From contig JAIRVJ010000128.1 in the NCBI GenBank assembly GCA_031253955.1, positions 1-64,000 of the forward strand: DNA of 64,000 nt, read 5' to 3'. The translations under genes and the position numbers were made by a program. The notes beneath the pieces are model-generated. The model saw only the letters and a list, made by a program, of their open reading frames with translations, had not been told where the DNA came from and ran no database searches. This document shows, one piece after another, positions 20,329-28,405 of this stretch. The DNA is from Burkholderiaceae bacterium. Lineage in GTDB: Bacteria; Pseudomonadota; Gammaproteobacteria; Burkholderiales; Burkholderiaceae_C. The first letter of the stretch is position 1; each line of letters opens with the position of its first letter.

Positions 20329-21870
20329 ATGAACAACAACATGAACGCGCCGGGGCAACGGCTGGCCGCGCTGGCGCCAAGGTTTGCCGGAATGCGGCGC
20401 GGCATCGAGAAGGAAAGCCTGCGCGTGCAGCCCGACGGCCGGCTGGCGCTCACGCCGCATCCGGCGGCGCTGGGCGCGCCGCTGACGCACCCGCGCATCA
20501 CCACCGATTTCAGCGAAGCGCAGCTTGAACTGGTGACCGGCGCCCATGCCAGCGTGCAAGCCATGCTGGCCGAACTGGAGCAAATCCATCAGGTCGTCTA
20601 TCACGAGTTGCAAGCGCTGGGCGACGAGCTGCTGTGGGTGTCCTCCATGCCGTGCAAACTGCCCGCCGACGAGACGATTCCGATCGGCGTGTATGGCTCC
20701 TCCAACCACGGCCGCACCAAGAGCGTGTACCGCATGGGCCTGGGCCACCGCTACGGGCGGCGTATGCAGACCATTTCGGGTATTCACTACAACTGGTCGC
20801 TGCCGGAGCTGTCCAACGACGACTACTTCGGCCTGATCCGCAACTTCCGCCGCCGCGCTTTCGCGCTGCTGTACCTGTTTGGCGCCTCGCCCGCGGTGTG
20901 CCGCACCTTCGTGGCCGGGCGTGAACATGCGCTCATACCGCTGGGCGCAAGTGGCGTCATGCACCTGCCCTGGGCCACCTCGCTGCGCATGGGGCGGCTG
21001 GGCTACCAGAGCCAGGCGCAAGCCATGCTTGCCGTGAGCTACAACGGGCTGGAAAGCTACGCCGCCTCGCTGGAAGAGGCGCTCACCCGGCCCTACCCGC
21101 CTTACGAGGCCATCGGGATCCGCAATCCGGGGGGTGAGTACAACCAGCTTTCCACCACGCTGCTGCAAATCGAAAACGAGTTCTACGGCGCCATCCGCCC
21201 CAAGCGCGTGACCCGCCCCGACGAGCGCCCGCTGCACGCGCTGCGCGAGCGCGGCGTGGAAGACGTGGAAGTGCGGCTGATGGACCTGGACCCGTTCGAG
21301 CCGCTGGGCATCGGCGCCGATACCGCCCGTTTTCTCGATCTGTTCCTGCTGCACTGTCTGCTGGAGGACAGCCCACCCGATACCCCGCAAGAAATCGCCG
21401 CCATCGAGCGCAACCAGCAAGCCGCCGCCGCCCGCGGGCGCGAGCCGGGCCTGAAGGTGGAACTGCACGGCGGCCAGCAATTGCTGACCGGCGCGGTGGC
21501 CGCGCTGCTTGGCCAGTTGCCCCCCATCGCGCAGGCGCTGGACGCCGCGCTGGGCGGCGCGCACTACGCGCAGGCGCTGGCGCGCATTGGCGCGCTCCAG
21601 CAAGCGCCGCAGCGCCTGCCCTCGGCGCGGGTGCTGCAAACGGTGCGGCAGGAGCACGGCGATGACTTCGTCAGCTTCGTGCTGGCCCAGTCCCGCCAAG
21701 CCCAAGCCAGCCTCATGGCCCGTTCCTGCCCCGCGCGGCTGAAAGCCGAATACGACGCCTTGGCCGCCCAATCCGTGAGCGAACAAACCGCCCTGCAAGC
21801 CGCCGATACGCAGCCATTTGAAAGCTACCGGCGACAATACGTTTGCGCGGACCGGCTGCGGGTGGCGTGA
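20329..21870 (+). CDS. gshA: Glutamate–cysteine ligase (gamma-glutamylcysteine synthetase)
   Basis: GshA performs the first step of glutathione synthesis, ATP-dependent joining of glutamate and cysteine. The 513-residue length is close to E. coli GshA. Family signatures are visible: GIEKESLRV near the start, TTDFSEAQLELVTG, VYGSSNHGRTKSVYRMGLGHRYG and ISGIHYNWSLP. The ATG at 20329 has AGGGGG eight bases upstream; the frame upstream crosses the nested inverted repeat and is non-coding. No gshB is adjacent. A repeat D copy follows the stop. Confidence 0.96.
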   Translation: MNNNMNAPGQRLAALAPRFAGMRRGIEKESLRVQPDGRLALTPHPAALGAPLTHPRITTDFSEAQLELVTGAHASVQAMLAELEQIHQVVYHELQALGDELLWVSSMPCKLPADETIPIGVYGSSNHGRTKSVYRMGLGHRYGRRMQTISGIHYNWSLPELSNDDYFGLIRNFRRRAFALLYLFGASPAVCRTFVAGREHALIPLGASGVMHLPWATSLRMGRLGYQSQAQAMLAVSYNGLESYAASLEEALTRPYPPYEAIGIRNPGGEYNQLSTTLLQIENEFYGAIRPKRVTRPDERPLHALRERGVEDVEVRLMDLDPFEPLGIGADTARFLDLFLLHCLLEDSPPDTPQEIAAIERNQQAAAARGREPGLKVELHGGQQLLTGAVAALLGQLPPIAQALDAALGGAHYAQALARIGALQQAPQRLPSARVLQTVRQEHGDDFVSFVLAQSRQAQASLMARSCPARLKAEYDALAAQSVSEQTALQAADTQPFESYRRQYVCADRLRVA

Positions 21871-21912
21871 TGGTTTTTCCCCGGCCCGCTCGCGGAAAAG
21901 AGAAAACTACTG

Positions 21913-22003
21913 AATTGATAGTTATATGCCTTGTTGTTTCATAGATTTAAAACACTTTTCTACATAAAAATTAAGTTACAACAAGGCAGTAAGCTATCAA
22001 ATT
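21913..22003. repeat. Repeat D, copy 2
   Basis: This AT-rich element of about 91 bp is bounded by AATTGATAG and AAGCTATCAAATT. An internal inverted pair TGCCTTGTTGT/ACAACAAGGCA makes a convincing stem. A TATAAT string (22006–22011) follows its right end and could be the –10 box of the sigma-factor operon, though no good –35 box is seen. Confidence 0.8.
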
Positions 22004-22085
22004 AGTATAATCGGCAATCGCGGCACGGGCGTTCGGCCCGCGCCGCAGCCATACTCGCTACCCACCTTCTCCCAAACCCACCGCC

Positions 22086-22649
22086 GTGGCCACCGAACAG
22101 GAACTGTCGGACTTCCTCAAGAGCGTGGAAAAGCGTTCGTTCAAGCGGACGGTCTATCACGTGCAGAACGAAGACGCCGCGCTGGACATCGTGCAAGACA
22201 GCATGATGAAGCTGGCCGAGCGCTACGGCGACAAGCCGGCGGCGCAGTTGCCGCCGCTGTTCCAGCGCATCCTGTCCACCACCACACTGGACTGGTTTAG
22301 GCGTCAGAAGGTGCGCCGCGCCCGCTTTCCCAACATGAGCGAGCTGATATCCGACGATACGCAAAGCGATGCCGATCTGCTGGAAACCCTCGCCGGCGGC
22401 GGCTGGGAGCAAGCCGAAAGCGCCGAAAGCGCCGCCAGCCGGGCTGAACTTCTGCACCGGATCGAAGAACAGATCGCGCAACTTCCTTCCCGTCAACGCG
22501 AAGCGTTCCTGCTGCGTTATTGGGAAGAAATGGATGTGACCGAAACAGCGGCAATCATGGGTTGCGCGCAAGGCAGTGTCAAAACGCACTGCGCGCGCGC
22601 CATTCACACGCTCGCCAAAACGCTCAAATCCAAAGGATGGATATCATGA
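22086..22649 (+). CDS. ECF-type RNA polymerase sigma factor
   Basis: The 187-residue protein has region 2 (AALDIVQDSMMKLAERYG, RILSTTTLDWFRRQKVRR) and region 4 (LPSRQREAFLLRYWEEMDV, then GCAQGSVKTHCARAIHTLAK) with no region 3, as in ECF sigma factors. A GTG at 22086 is the first usable start; no clear ribosome-binding site is visible. The ATG of the next gene overlaps its stop, so the DUF3619 membrane protein is translationally coupled and might act as its anti-sigma factor. The cluster sigma–DUF3619–DUF3106–RDD is a recurrent betaproteobacterial unit of unknown stimulus. Confidence 0.9.
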   Translation: MATEQELSDFLKSVEKRSFKRTVYHVQNEDAALDIVQDSMMKLAERYGDKPAAQLPPLFQRILSTTTLDWFRRQKVRRARFPNMSELISDDTQSDADLLETLAGGGWEQAESAESAASRAELLHRIEEQIAQLPSRQREAFLLRYWEEMDVTETAAIMGCAQGSVKTHCARAIHTLAKTLKSKGWIS

Positions 22650-23128
22650 AACCGCCCCAGGACTACCCGCCTTCCGCATCCCCGGCCACGCTGGAAAACC
22701 GTTTTGGCCTGTGGGTGGCTGCCCGCCTGTCGGCTGGCGCCCAGGAGTTGCCTTACGAAATTGCCGAGCGTCTGCGCGCCGCCCGCGTGCGGGCCGTGGC
22801 CCGGCGCAAGCAACCGGCCCCCGTCCGCGCACTGCGCTGGCGGCCCGGAGCGTGGGCGCAAGGCAACGGACGCACCGCCGTCCTGGGTTTTGGCGGCGAT
22901 GACGCGCTGGACTTCTGGGCGCGCCTGGGTTCCCTGGCCGCGCTGACGCTCTTGGCAGCGGCTCTGGTCACTATCCACATGGTGCAAAGCGACAGCCGCG
23001 CCGCCGACGAGGCCGAAGTGGACACCGCCTTGCTCACCGACGCACTGCCGCCGCAAGCCTACACCGACTCCGGTTTTCTGCAATTTCTCAAAACCGCCAG
23101 CGGCCAGCCGGCCACGCAAACCCGCTGA
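22646..23128 (+). CDS. DUF3619 membrane protein (possible anti-sigma factor)
   Basis: The 160-residue protein has a soluble N-terminal half rich in Arg/Ala (ENRFGLWVAARLSAGAQELP, the DUF3619 signature region). One membrane helix follows at about residues 95–115 (LGSLAALTLLAAALVTIHMV), then a short periplasmic tail ending in DSGFLQFLKT. Its ATG overlaps the sigma-factor stop by four bases. A cytoplasmic domain plus one membrane span directly after an ECF sigma gene is the usual anti-sigma layout, but no ZAS zinc motif is visible, so that role is only inferred. Confidence 0.85.
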   Translation: MKPPQDYPPSASPATLENRFGLWVAARLSAGAQELPYEIAERLRAARVRAVARRKQPAPVRALRWRPGAWAQGNGRTAVLGFGGDDALDFWARLGSLAALTLLAAALVTIHMVQSDSRAADEAEVDTALLTDALPPQAYTDSGFLQFLKTASGQPATQTR

Positions 23129-23143
23129 TCCGCAAAAACCGCC

Positions 23144-23725
23144 ATGTCCCGCCCCGCGCCTTTGCTGACCCTGCTGATCGCCGCCGCCGTGGCCGCCGGC
23201 GCGGGAGCGATTTGGGCGCAGCCGTGGCCGCCCGCGCCCGGCACGCCCGCCGTCAGCCAGCCCGCGCCGCGGACGGGCGGCGGCATCCGTTGGCAAAAGC
23301 TCACCGCCGAGCAGAAAAACGCGCTGCAACCGCTGGCCGCCCAGTGGCCCACCCTCACCGGCCAGCAGCAGCGCAAATGGGTGGCGGTCACCCGCAATTT
23401 CCAGCGCCTGCCCCCAGCCGAGCAAGCCACCTTGCAAAGCCGCATGACCGCGTGGAGCACGCTCACCCCCGCGCAACGCACTCAGGCCCGCCTGAACTAC
23501 GGCGAAGCCCGGCGCGTGCCCGTCACCGAACGCAAGGCGCGCTGGGAGCAGTACCAGACGCTCCCTTCCGAAGAACGCCAGCGCCTGGCCGCCGGCCACC
23601 CCAAACCGCCCCACGGCATGGCCCCCGCGCTGCGTCCCACGCCGCGCGCAAAACTGGCGCGCCCCGTGCGCACAGGCGAAAACCGCCCCCTGCCGATCAA
23701 CGAAAATACGTTGCTGCCGCTTTGA
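23144..23725 (+). CDS. DUF3106 exported protein
   Basis: This 193-residue protein has a signal peptide (LLTLLIAAAVAAGAGAIWAQ) and a Trp-rich repeat region. WQKLTAEQKNALQPLAAQW, W-x-x-L-T-x-x-Q patterns and QYQTLPSEERQRL define DUF3106, resembling Heat-like or CpxP-like helical hairpins. It is probably periplasmic. It starts 15 bases after the DUF3619 stop in the same operon, so it may be part of an envelope-stress loop with the sigma factor. The C-terminus is basic and Pro-rich. The function of the family is unknown. Confidence 0.85.
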   Translation: MSRPAPLLTLLIAAAVAAGAGAIWAQPWPPAPGTPAVSQPAPRTGGGIRWQKLTAEQKNALQPLAAQWPTLTGQQQRKWVAVTRNFQRLPPAEQATLQSRMTAWSTLTPAQRTQARLNYGEARRVPVTERKARWEQYQTLPSEERQRLAAGHPKPPHGMAPALRPTPRAKLARPVRTGENRPLPINENTLLPL

Positions 23726-23744
23726 GCGAGTGGCTGCGTTGGGC

Positions 23745-23897
23745 GTCAAAAATCGTTCACGCTTGCGCGGTTTTCCTCCCTCTCCCACGAGTGGGAGAAG
23801 GTTGGGGAGAGGGCCAGCGGCGCTGGTTGGAGTCACAACGCTTGTGCCGCGCACCCCCTCTCCCTAACCCTCTCTCCCAAGGGGGAGAGGGAACCAT
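23745..23897. repeat. Repeats A/E, partial composite with two inverted hairpins
   Basis: After TTGCGCGGTTTTCC the block holds the hairpin CTCTCCCACGAGTGGGAGA with GTTGGGGAGAGGG. It then passes through GGCGCTGG and ends with the inverse arrangement CCTCTCCCTAACCCTC and CTCCCAAGGGGGAG. This is the same module order as the composites at 13155 and 29288 but lacks their outer ends. It separates the DUF3106 and RDD genes and could form strong RNA stems. Confidence 0.7.
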
Positions 23898-23929
23898 AAA
23901 CCCAAACCACTCTGAACACTCAACCCGAT

Positions 23930-24445
23930 ATGACCGAGCCATCCCCGGCCCAGCCCTTGGCCCCACCGCTGCGCCGGCGCATGGGGTGCTGGGTGTATGA
24001 GGGTTTTTTGACCGCCGGCATCGCGTTCGGCGTGGGTTTTTTGTCCATGCCCCTGGTGCAGCGAATGCCTCCCGAACCGGGACGGCACGCCTTCCAAGCC
24101 CTCTTGTTCATGGCGCTTGGCATCTATTTCGGCTGGTGCTGGTCGCGCGGACAGACGCTGGCCATGAAAACGTGGCGCATCCGCATCGTCGACCGCACCG
24201 GGCAGCCGCCCAGCCGGGCGCGCGCGCTGCTGCGTTACGTGTTGAGCTGGGTCTGGTTTTTGCCTCCGCTGGCTCTGGCCGCGCTCTGGCATCTGCCCGC
24301 CGTCCAGATCGCCGGGCCAGCCGTCATCTGGATCATTCTCTGGGCGCTGGCCAGCCGCCTGCACCCGCAGCGCCAGTTCTGGCACGACGCCTGGGCCGGC
24401 ACGCGGCTGATCGATACGCGCCGACCGCCGACAATCCCGCCATGA
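23930..24445 (+). CDS. RDD family membrane protein
   Basis: The 171-residue integral membrane protein has about three to four hydrophobic segments. It includes the conserved Arg and Asp positions of the RDD domain (RRRMGCWVYEGFL near the start, RIRIVDRTGQPPSRARALLR in the middle, FWHDAWAGTRLID at the end). Some RDD proteins act in Na+/H+ exchange or osmoadaptation, but most are uncharacterised. Its TGA overlaps the dgkA ATG by four bases, so the two are coupled. It follows the sigma/DUF3106 unit with a repeat block in between. Confidence 0.87.
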   Translation: MTEPSPAQPLAPPLRRRMGCWVYEGFLTAGIAFGVGFLSMPLVQRMPPEPGRHAFQALLFMALGIYFGWCWSRGQTLAMKTWRIRIVDRTGQPPSRARALLRYVLSWVWFLPPLALAALWHLPAVQIAGPAVIWIILWALASRLHPQRQFWHDAWAGTRLIDTRRPPTIPP

Positions 24446-24846
24446 CAACGCCCCCCGATCCGCCTGCCCAGCCCCATCCGCAGAAAGCGCGCCGGGGCTT
24501 CTCGCGCCTGTGGTATGCCGCCGGCTATTCCGCCGCCGGGCTGCGCGCCGGCTGGCGCGAAACGGCGTTCCGGCAAGAGGTTCTCGCCGCCATCGTGCTG
24601 CTGCCGGCGGCGTTCTGGGTCGGGCGCGGCTGGGCCGAAATCGCGCTGCTGTGCGCCGTCACCCTGCTGGTGCTGGTGGTCGAGCTGCTCAACACCGGCA
24701 TTGAAGCGGCCATCGACCGCATCGGCCCGCAGTGGCACGATCTCTCCAAAAAAGCCAAGGACATAGGGTCCGCCGCCGTGCTGCTGGCCCTGCTGCTGGC
24801 CGGCGGCGTGTGGCTGGCGGCGCTTTACGCAAGGTTTTTCGCGTGA
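24442..24846 (+). CDS. dgkA: Diacylglycerol kinase
   Basis: DgkA is the small inner-membrane kinase that recycles diacylglycerol to phosphatidate. The 134-residue protein has three transmembrane helices and the family signature: the catalytic/metal ELLNTGIEAAIDRIG, followed by HDLSKKAKDIGSAAVL. The N-terminal amphipathic helix (RLWYAAGYSAAGL) is also typical. It is coupled by 4-base overlaps to the RDD gene upstream and the LOG-family gene downstream (GTGA). Confidence 0.95.
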   Translation: MTTPPDPPAQPHPQKARRGFSRLWYAAGYSAAGLRAGWRETAFRQEVLAAIVLLPAAFWVGRGWAEIALLCAVTLLVLVVELLNTGIEAAIDRIGPQWHDLSKKAKDIGSAAVLLALLLAGGVWLAALYARFFA

Positions 24847-25445
24847 CCTCCGCCCCGCCGCGCGCGCCCGCCTTTTCCCTCTGCGTCTATTGCGGCTCGC
24901 GCCCCGGCCACGACCCGCGCTTTGCCCAAGCCGCCGCGCAAGTGGGCCACTGGATCGGCGCGCGCGGCGGCCAACTGGTCTATGGCGGCGGCCGCGGCGG
25001 ACTCATGGGCGTGGCCGCCGACGCCGCGCTGGCCGCGGGCGGGCGGGTGCTGGGCATCATTCCGCGCGATCTGGTCGAGCGCGAACACGCGCACCGCGGC
25101 TGCACCGAACTGGTGATCGTGGACACCATGCACGAGCGCAAGCGCCTCATGGCCGAACGCAGCCACGCCTTTCTGGCGCTGCCCGGCGGCATCGGCACCT
25201 TCGAGGAATTCTTTGAAGCCTGGACCTGGCGCCAGCTCGGCTACCTGAACCAACCCATCGGCCTGCTCAACCTGCACGGCTACTACGACGCGCTGCTGGC
25301 CTTCATCGCCCACGGCATCGCCGCCGGCTTCATGGACCCAAGCTACCTGCGGCTGATCGAAGTCGGCTCCGAATGCCAACCCCTGCTCCAACACCTCGTC
25401 AGCGCCGCCGGCTGGCCCGCCCCGCAGCGCACGGACGCCATCTGA
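24843..25445 (+). CDS. LOG family protein (cytokinin-activating/nucleoside 5'-monophosphate phosphoribohydrolase-like)
   Basis: The 200-residue Rossmann-fold protein has the LOG signature PGGIGTFEE at 114–122 and the preceding ERK (98–100). VYCGSR and VYGGGRGGLMG form the phosphate-binding part. LOG enzymes release free base and ribose 5-phosphate from AMP-type nucleotides; the bacterial role is general nucleotide turnover. A GTG start at 24843 overlaps the dgkA stop. A repeat D copy follows. Confidence 0.9.
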   Translation: MTSAPPRAPAFSLCVYCGSRPGHDPRFAQAAAQVGHWIGARGGQLVYGGGRGGLMGVAADAALAAGGRVLGIIPRDLVEREHAHRGCTELVIVDTMHERKRLMAERSHAFLALPGGIGTFEEFFEAWTWRQLGYLNQPIGLLNLHGYYDALLAFIAHGIAAGFMDPSYLRLIEVGSECQPLLQHLVSAAGWPAPQRTDAI

Positions 25446-25470
25446 TGCTGGTTTACCCGGATACTTAAAT

Positions 25471-25562
25471 ATTTATAGCTAACTGTCATTTTTATATATA
25501 GTTTTTAGATATTTTCATATATAAAAAATATGTTTTACCTTGATGCGAAGCTATCAATTCAA
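25471..25562. repeat. Repeat D, copy 3
   Basis: A very AT-rich 92-bp block runs from ATTTATAGCT to AAGCTATCAATTCA, with long ATATA runs in the centre. Terminal sequences match the other D copies. It lies between convergent genes (LOG protein and phosphatase) and may act as a shared terminator region. Confidence 0.75.
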
Positions 25563-25583
25563 TGGTTTGCATTGAGCGTCCCT

Positions 25584-26327
25584 TCATCCACCCGCCAAAT
25601 ACAACTCCGCCAGCCGCTGGCGCTCGCGCGGGCCGATGCCGAGTTGGCGGCTGAGGTACGAGTCGATGCCGCCGAAGTCTTCTTGCACCGCTTGCAGCGC
25701 GGCGCGCAGAAATTCTTCCTGCACGCCCCAGAGCACCTGGAGCGCGTCTTGCGGGGCGCGGCCTGCCGCGCCTAGGGCGGGCAGGCGGCAGCAGTCGTTG
25801 GTGAGCAGGTAATCTTGCATCACCATTGGCTCCGGCACGCCCAGGGCCAGCAGGATGAGCGCGGCGGCAAAGCCGGTGCGGTCTTTGCCGGCGGTACAGT
25901 GAAAGACCAGCGGCGCGTCGCTTTCCAGCATGTGGGCCAACAGCCCGGCAAAGGGCGCGGCGTTGTCATGCACGAAGGCGCGGTAGGTTTGCTGCATCAG
26001 CGCCACGGTGCGCGCGGGGGTGACGCGCTGGCCGGCATCCAGCAGATCTTTGATGTGCTGCACAACCGCAGGCTCAATCGGCAAAGCATGCTGCGCCACG
26101 CCCGGCAAGTCGTAGCGCAGCGCCGCGCGCTCGGAAACGCCGCGAAAATCGAACACCCGCGTCACCCCCAGCGCGCGCAGCGTGGCGGCGTCTTGGGGCG
26201 TGAGGCTGGCCAGATGACCGGAGCGGAACAGCCGCCGCCAGCGTACCGTGCGGCCCCGCGCGCCGGTGTAGCCGCCCAGATCGCGGAAATTGCTGACGCC
26301 CTTCAGGCGCAAGAGCCGGTCTGTCAT
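25584..26327 (-). CDS. Tyrosine/serine protein phosphatase family protein
   Basis: The protein (247 residues from ATG 26327) has the N-terminal family pattern GVSNFRDLGGY and the phosphatase P-loop HCTAGKDRTG (His143–Gly152, Cys144 nucleophile, Arg150). This matches the bacterial Tyr_phosphatase_3/LipA-type group that dephosphorylates protein or phosphoinositide-like substrates. An ATG 14 codons upstream (26369) is an alternative start. The gene is divergent from rpoH, with the CIRCE operator between them closer to rpoH. The cellular substrate is unknown. Confidence 0.88.
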   Translation of the reverse strand: MTDRLLRLKGVSNFRDLGGYTGARGRTVRWRRLFRSGHLASLTPQDAATLRALGVTRVFDFRGVSERAALRYDLPGVAQHALPIEPAVVQHIKDLLDAGQRVTPARTVALMQQTYRAFVHDNAAPFAGLLAHMLESDAPLVFHCTAGKDRTGFAAALILLALGVPEPMVMQDYLLTNDCCRLPALGAAGRAPQDALQVLWGVQEEFLRAALQAVQEDFGGIDSYLSRQLGIGPRERQRLAELYLAGG

Positions 26328-26405
26328 GGATGGCCATTGGGAAGCGGCAAGCGCCGCGAATCGTTCCATTGTCGGGCAACGGGGTTGTCTTTGGATTGAA
26401 TCGTC

Positions 26406-26432
26406 TTTAGCACTCTCCCCAAGAGAGTGCTA
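26406..26432. promoter_or_regulatory. CIRCE operator (HrcA site) upstream of rpoH
   Basis: TTAGCACTC and GAGTGCTAA are separated by exactly nine bases, which is a perfect match to the CIRCE consensus bound by the heat-shock repressor HrcA. It ends 31 bases before the rpoH ATG. HrcA itself is not in the window. Confidence 0.93.
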
Positions 26433-26463
26433 AAATTCCATCCATGACGAAAGGAATTCAGCC

Positions 26464-27414
26464 ATGACCCCTTCCGCTTCAAGCTCCGCCAACGCTCGCG
26501 CCGTGGCGCTGGTCAACCCGTGGGCCGTGGTGCCGGCGCTGGGCAATCTGGACGCCTACATCACCGCCGTCAATCGCCTGCCCCTGCTCACGCAGGAGGA
26601 GGAGCAGCGCTACGCCCGCGAACTGCGCGCCAGCGGCAGTCTGGAAGCGGCGGGCAAGCTGGTGCTCTCGCATCTGCGGCTGGTGGTTTCGACCTCGCGC
26701 CAGTATCTGGGCTACGGCCTGCCGCACGCCGACCTGATTCAGGAAGGCAACGTGGGTTTGATGAAGGCCGTCAAACGGTTCGACCCCGACCAGGGCGTGC
26801 GCCTGGTCAGCTACGCGCTGCACTGGATCAAGGCTGAGATTCACGAATACATCCTGAAAAACTGGCGCTTGGTGAAAGTGGCCACTACCAAGGCCCAGCG
26901 CAAGCTGTTTTTCAACCTGCGCTCCATGAAGCATGGCTTCAAGGCTGAAAGCGCGTTGCACGATGACCTGGCCCGCCGCGACGCCCTGACCGCCGAGCAG
27001 ATCGACGTGGTGGCGCGCGAGCTGAACGTCAAGCCCGAAGAAGTGCGCGAGATGGAAACGCGCCTGTCCGGCTGCGACGTGCAGCTCGACCCTTCGCCCG
27101 GCGAAGACGAAGATAAACCGGCCTTCGGCCCCATCGCCTACCTGGCCGACGAGCAGCGCGAACCCACGGCGATGATTCAGGCTGCCCAGCGCGAGGCGCT
27201 CGCCACCCAGGGCATCGCCAGCGCGCTGGAGGGCCTGGACGCGCGCAGCCGCCGCATCGTGACCGAACGCTGGCTTAACGTGCGAGACGACGGCTCCGGC
27301 GGCATGACTCTGCACGAGTTGGCCGCCGAATACGGCGTGAGCGCCGAGCGCATCCGCCAGATCGAGGCGGCGGCCATGAAGAAAATGAAAACCGCGCTGG
27401 TCAGCTACGCCTGA
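26464..27414 (+). CDS. rpoH: RNA polymerase heat-shock sigma factor (sigma-32)
   Basis: RpoH directs transcription of chaperone and protease genes after heat shock. The 316-residue protein has region 2 (HLRLVVSTSRQYLGYGLPHADLIQ, cut here to its core), the RpoH box QRKLFFNLR at 145–153, and region 4 (LHELAAEYGVSAERIRQIE). AAAGGA nine bases upstream supports ATG 26464. A perfect CIRCE operator sits in its promoter region, so HrcA probably represses it directly. It stands alone before two tRNA genes. Confidence 0.97.
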   Translation: MTPSASSSANARAVALVNPWAVVPALGNLDAYITAVNRLPLLTQEEEQRYARELRASGSLEAAGKLVLSHLRLVVSTSRQYLGYGLPHADLIQEGNVGLMKAVKRFDPDQGVRLVSYALHWIKAEIHEYILKNWRLVKVATTKAQRKLFFNLRSMKHGFKAESALHDDLARRDALTAEQIDVVARELNVKPEEVREMETRLSGCDVQLDPSPGEDEDKPAFGPIAYLADEQREPTAMIQAAQREALATQGIASALEGLDARSRRIVTERWLNVRDDGSGGMTLHELAAEYGVSAERIRQIEAAAMKKMKTALVSYA

Positions 27415-27453
27415 ACCAGGCGCGCCCGCCCCGGTAAAATCCCCGCCCTGCGT

Positions 27454-27530
27454 GGGCCGTTAGCTCAGTTGGTCAGAGCAGAGGACTCATAATCCTTTGG
27501 TCGTAGGTTCAAGTCCTACACGGCCTACCA
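27454..27530 (+). tRNA. tRNA-Met (CAU)
   Basis: A complete 77-base cloverleaf with encoded CCA. The acceptor arms GGGCCGT and ACGGCCT pair with a G·U at position 1:72, the anticodon loop is CTCATAA, and the T arm has GGTTCAAGTCC. The elongator tRNA-Met is most likely; a tRNA-Ile2 whose CAU is modified to lysidine has a similar loop and is the alternative. Confidence 0.9.
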
Positions 27531-27559
27531 TGCTTAGGCGCTATAATATAAAGTTCTGC

Positions 27560-27636
27560 GCGGCTGTAGCTCAGTTGGATAGAGTACTTGGCTACGAACC
27601 AAGGGGTCGTGGGTTCGAATCCTGCCAGCCGCGCCA
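27560..27636 (+). tRNA. tRNA-Arg (ACG)
   Basis: A complete 77-base cloverleaf with encoded CCA. The acceptor arm GCGGCTG pairs with CAGCCGC, the anticodon loop is CTACGAA (ACG, read as ICG after deamination), and the T arm has GGGTTCGAATCC. It lies 29 bases after tRNA-Met and probably shares its transcript. Confidence 0.94.
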
Positions 27637-27650
27637 CTATCACACTCTCA

Positions 27651-27683
27651 GCCCTGCAAATCCACGGTTTGCGGGGCTTTTGT
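27651..27683 (+). terminator. Rho-independent terminator after the tRNA pair
   Basis: The stem GCCCTGCAAA/TTTGCGGGGC (one G·U pair) has a 7-base loop and is followed by TTTTGT. It ends the tRNA transcript 18 bases before the ribE start codon, so ribE needs its own or read-through transcription. Confidence 0.8.
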
Positions 27684-27700
27684 CTTGTAAGGTCGCAACC

Positions 27701-28318
27701 ATGTTCACCGGCATCATCACCGCCGTCGGCCGTATCGCCCACGTGCGCGATCTGGGCGCGGGCAGCGCGCACGGCAAGCGGCTGACGCTGCAAGCGCCCG
27801 CGGGCTATCTGGCCGATGCGCAGCCGGGCGAAAGCATCGCCATCAACGGCGCTTGCATGACCGTCACGGAGTTAGACGCACCCGCCGGGCGCTTTGCGGT
27901 GGACGTTTCCGCCGAATCGCTGGCGCGCACCGCCGGTCTGGATCGCTCCGGCCCGGTGAATCTGGAACGTGCACTGCGCGCCAGCGACCGGCTGGGCGGG
28001 CACATCGTCTCCGGTCACGTCGATGGCGTGGGCGCGGTTACGTGCATGGCGCCGGTGGGCGAAAGCTGGCTGCTGGCCGTGCAAGCGCCGCGCGAGCTGG
28101 GCAAGTTCCTGGCCTACAAAGGCTCCATCGCCGTCAACGGCGTGAGCCTGACGGTCAATCAAGTCACCGATACCGCCGACGGCGCGGAAATTCGCATCAA
28201 CCTCATCCCGCATACCGTGCAAAACACCGCCCTGCACACGCTGGCCGCGGGCGCGCGGGTGAATCTGGAAATCGACCTGATCGCCCGCTACGTGGAAAGA
28301 ATGCTCGCTTTCCCGTAG
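27701..28318 (+). CDS. ribE: Riboflavin synthase, alpha chain
   Basis: This enzyme dismutates two 6,7-dimethyl-8-ribityllumazine molecules to riboflavin. The 205-residue protein has two lumazine-binding repeats (about 1–95 and 96–190), starting with the diagnostic MFTGIITAVG and containing GGHIVSGHVDGVG and IAVNGVSLTV. AAGG ten bases upstream supports ATG 27701. Its TAG stop is part of GTAGGGG, the left end of repeat B at 28315. The convergent ogt gene ends in the other arm of that repeat. No FMN riboswitch is visible. Confidence 0.96.
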   Translation: MFTGIITAVGRIAHVRDLGAGSAHGKRLTLQAPAGYLADAQPGESIAINGACMTVTELDAPAGRFAVDVSAESLARTAGLDRSGPVNLERALRASDRLGGHIVSGHVDGVGAVTCMAPVGESWLLAVQAPRELGKFLAYKGSIAVNGVSLTVNQVTDTADGAEIRINLIPHTVQNTALHTLAAGARVNLEIDLIARYVERMLAFP

Positions 28319-28405
28319 GGGTGCAAAATCTTTCGCCCTGCAGCGCCTCATTCTCAAAGCGCCGTTTTTCGTTCACCGCAAGGGCGAAAAATTTTTCGCC
28401 CCTAC
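28315..28405. repeat. Repeat B, long form, copy 1 (supplies stop codons of ribE and ogt)
   Basis: This 91-bp element begins GTAGGGGTGCAAAATCTTTC and ends GGGCGAAAAATTTTTCGCCC then CTAC. Its left TAG (28316–28318) is the ribE stop, and its right CTA (28402–28404) is, inverted, the ogt TAG stop. An inner GCGCC…GGCGC-like pair adds structure. The same ~90-bp form recurs at 63379–63467. Confidence 0.85.

Noticed and set aside
27637-27700. FMN riboswitch before ribE
   Set aside because: The short gap is filled by a terminator hairpin after the tRNA genes. The conserved FMN aptamer is absent.
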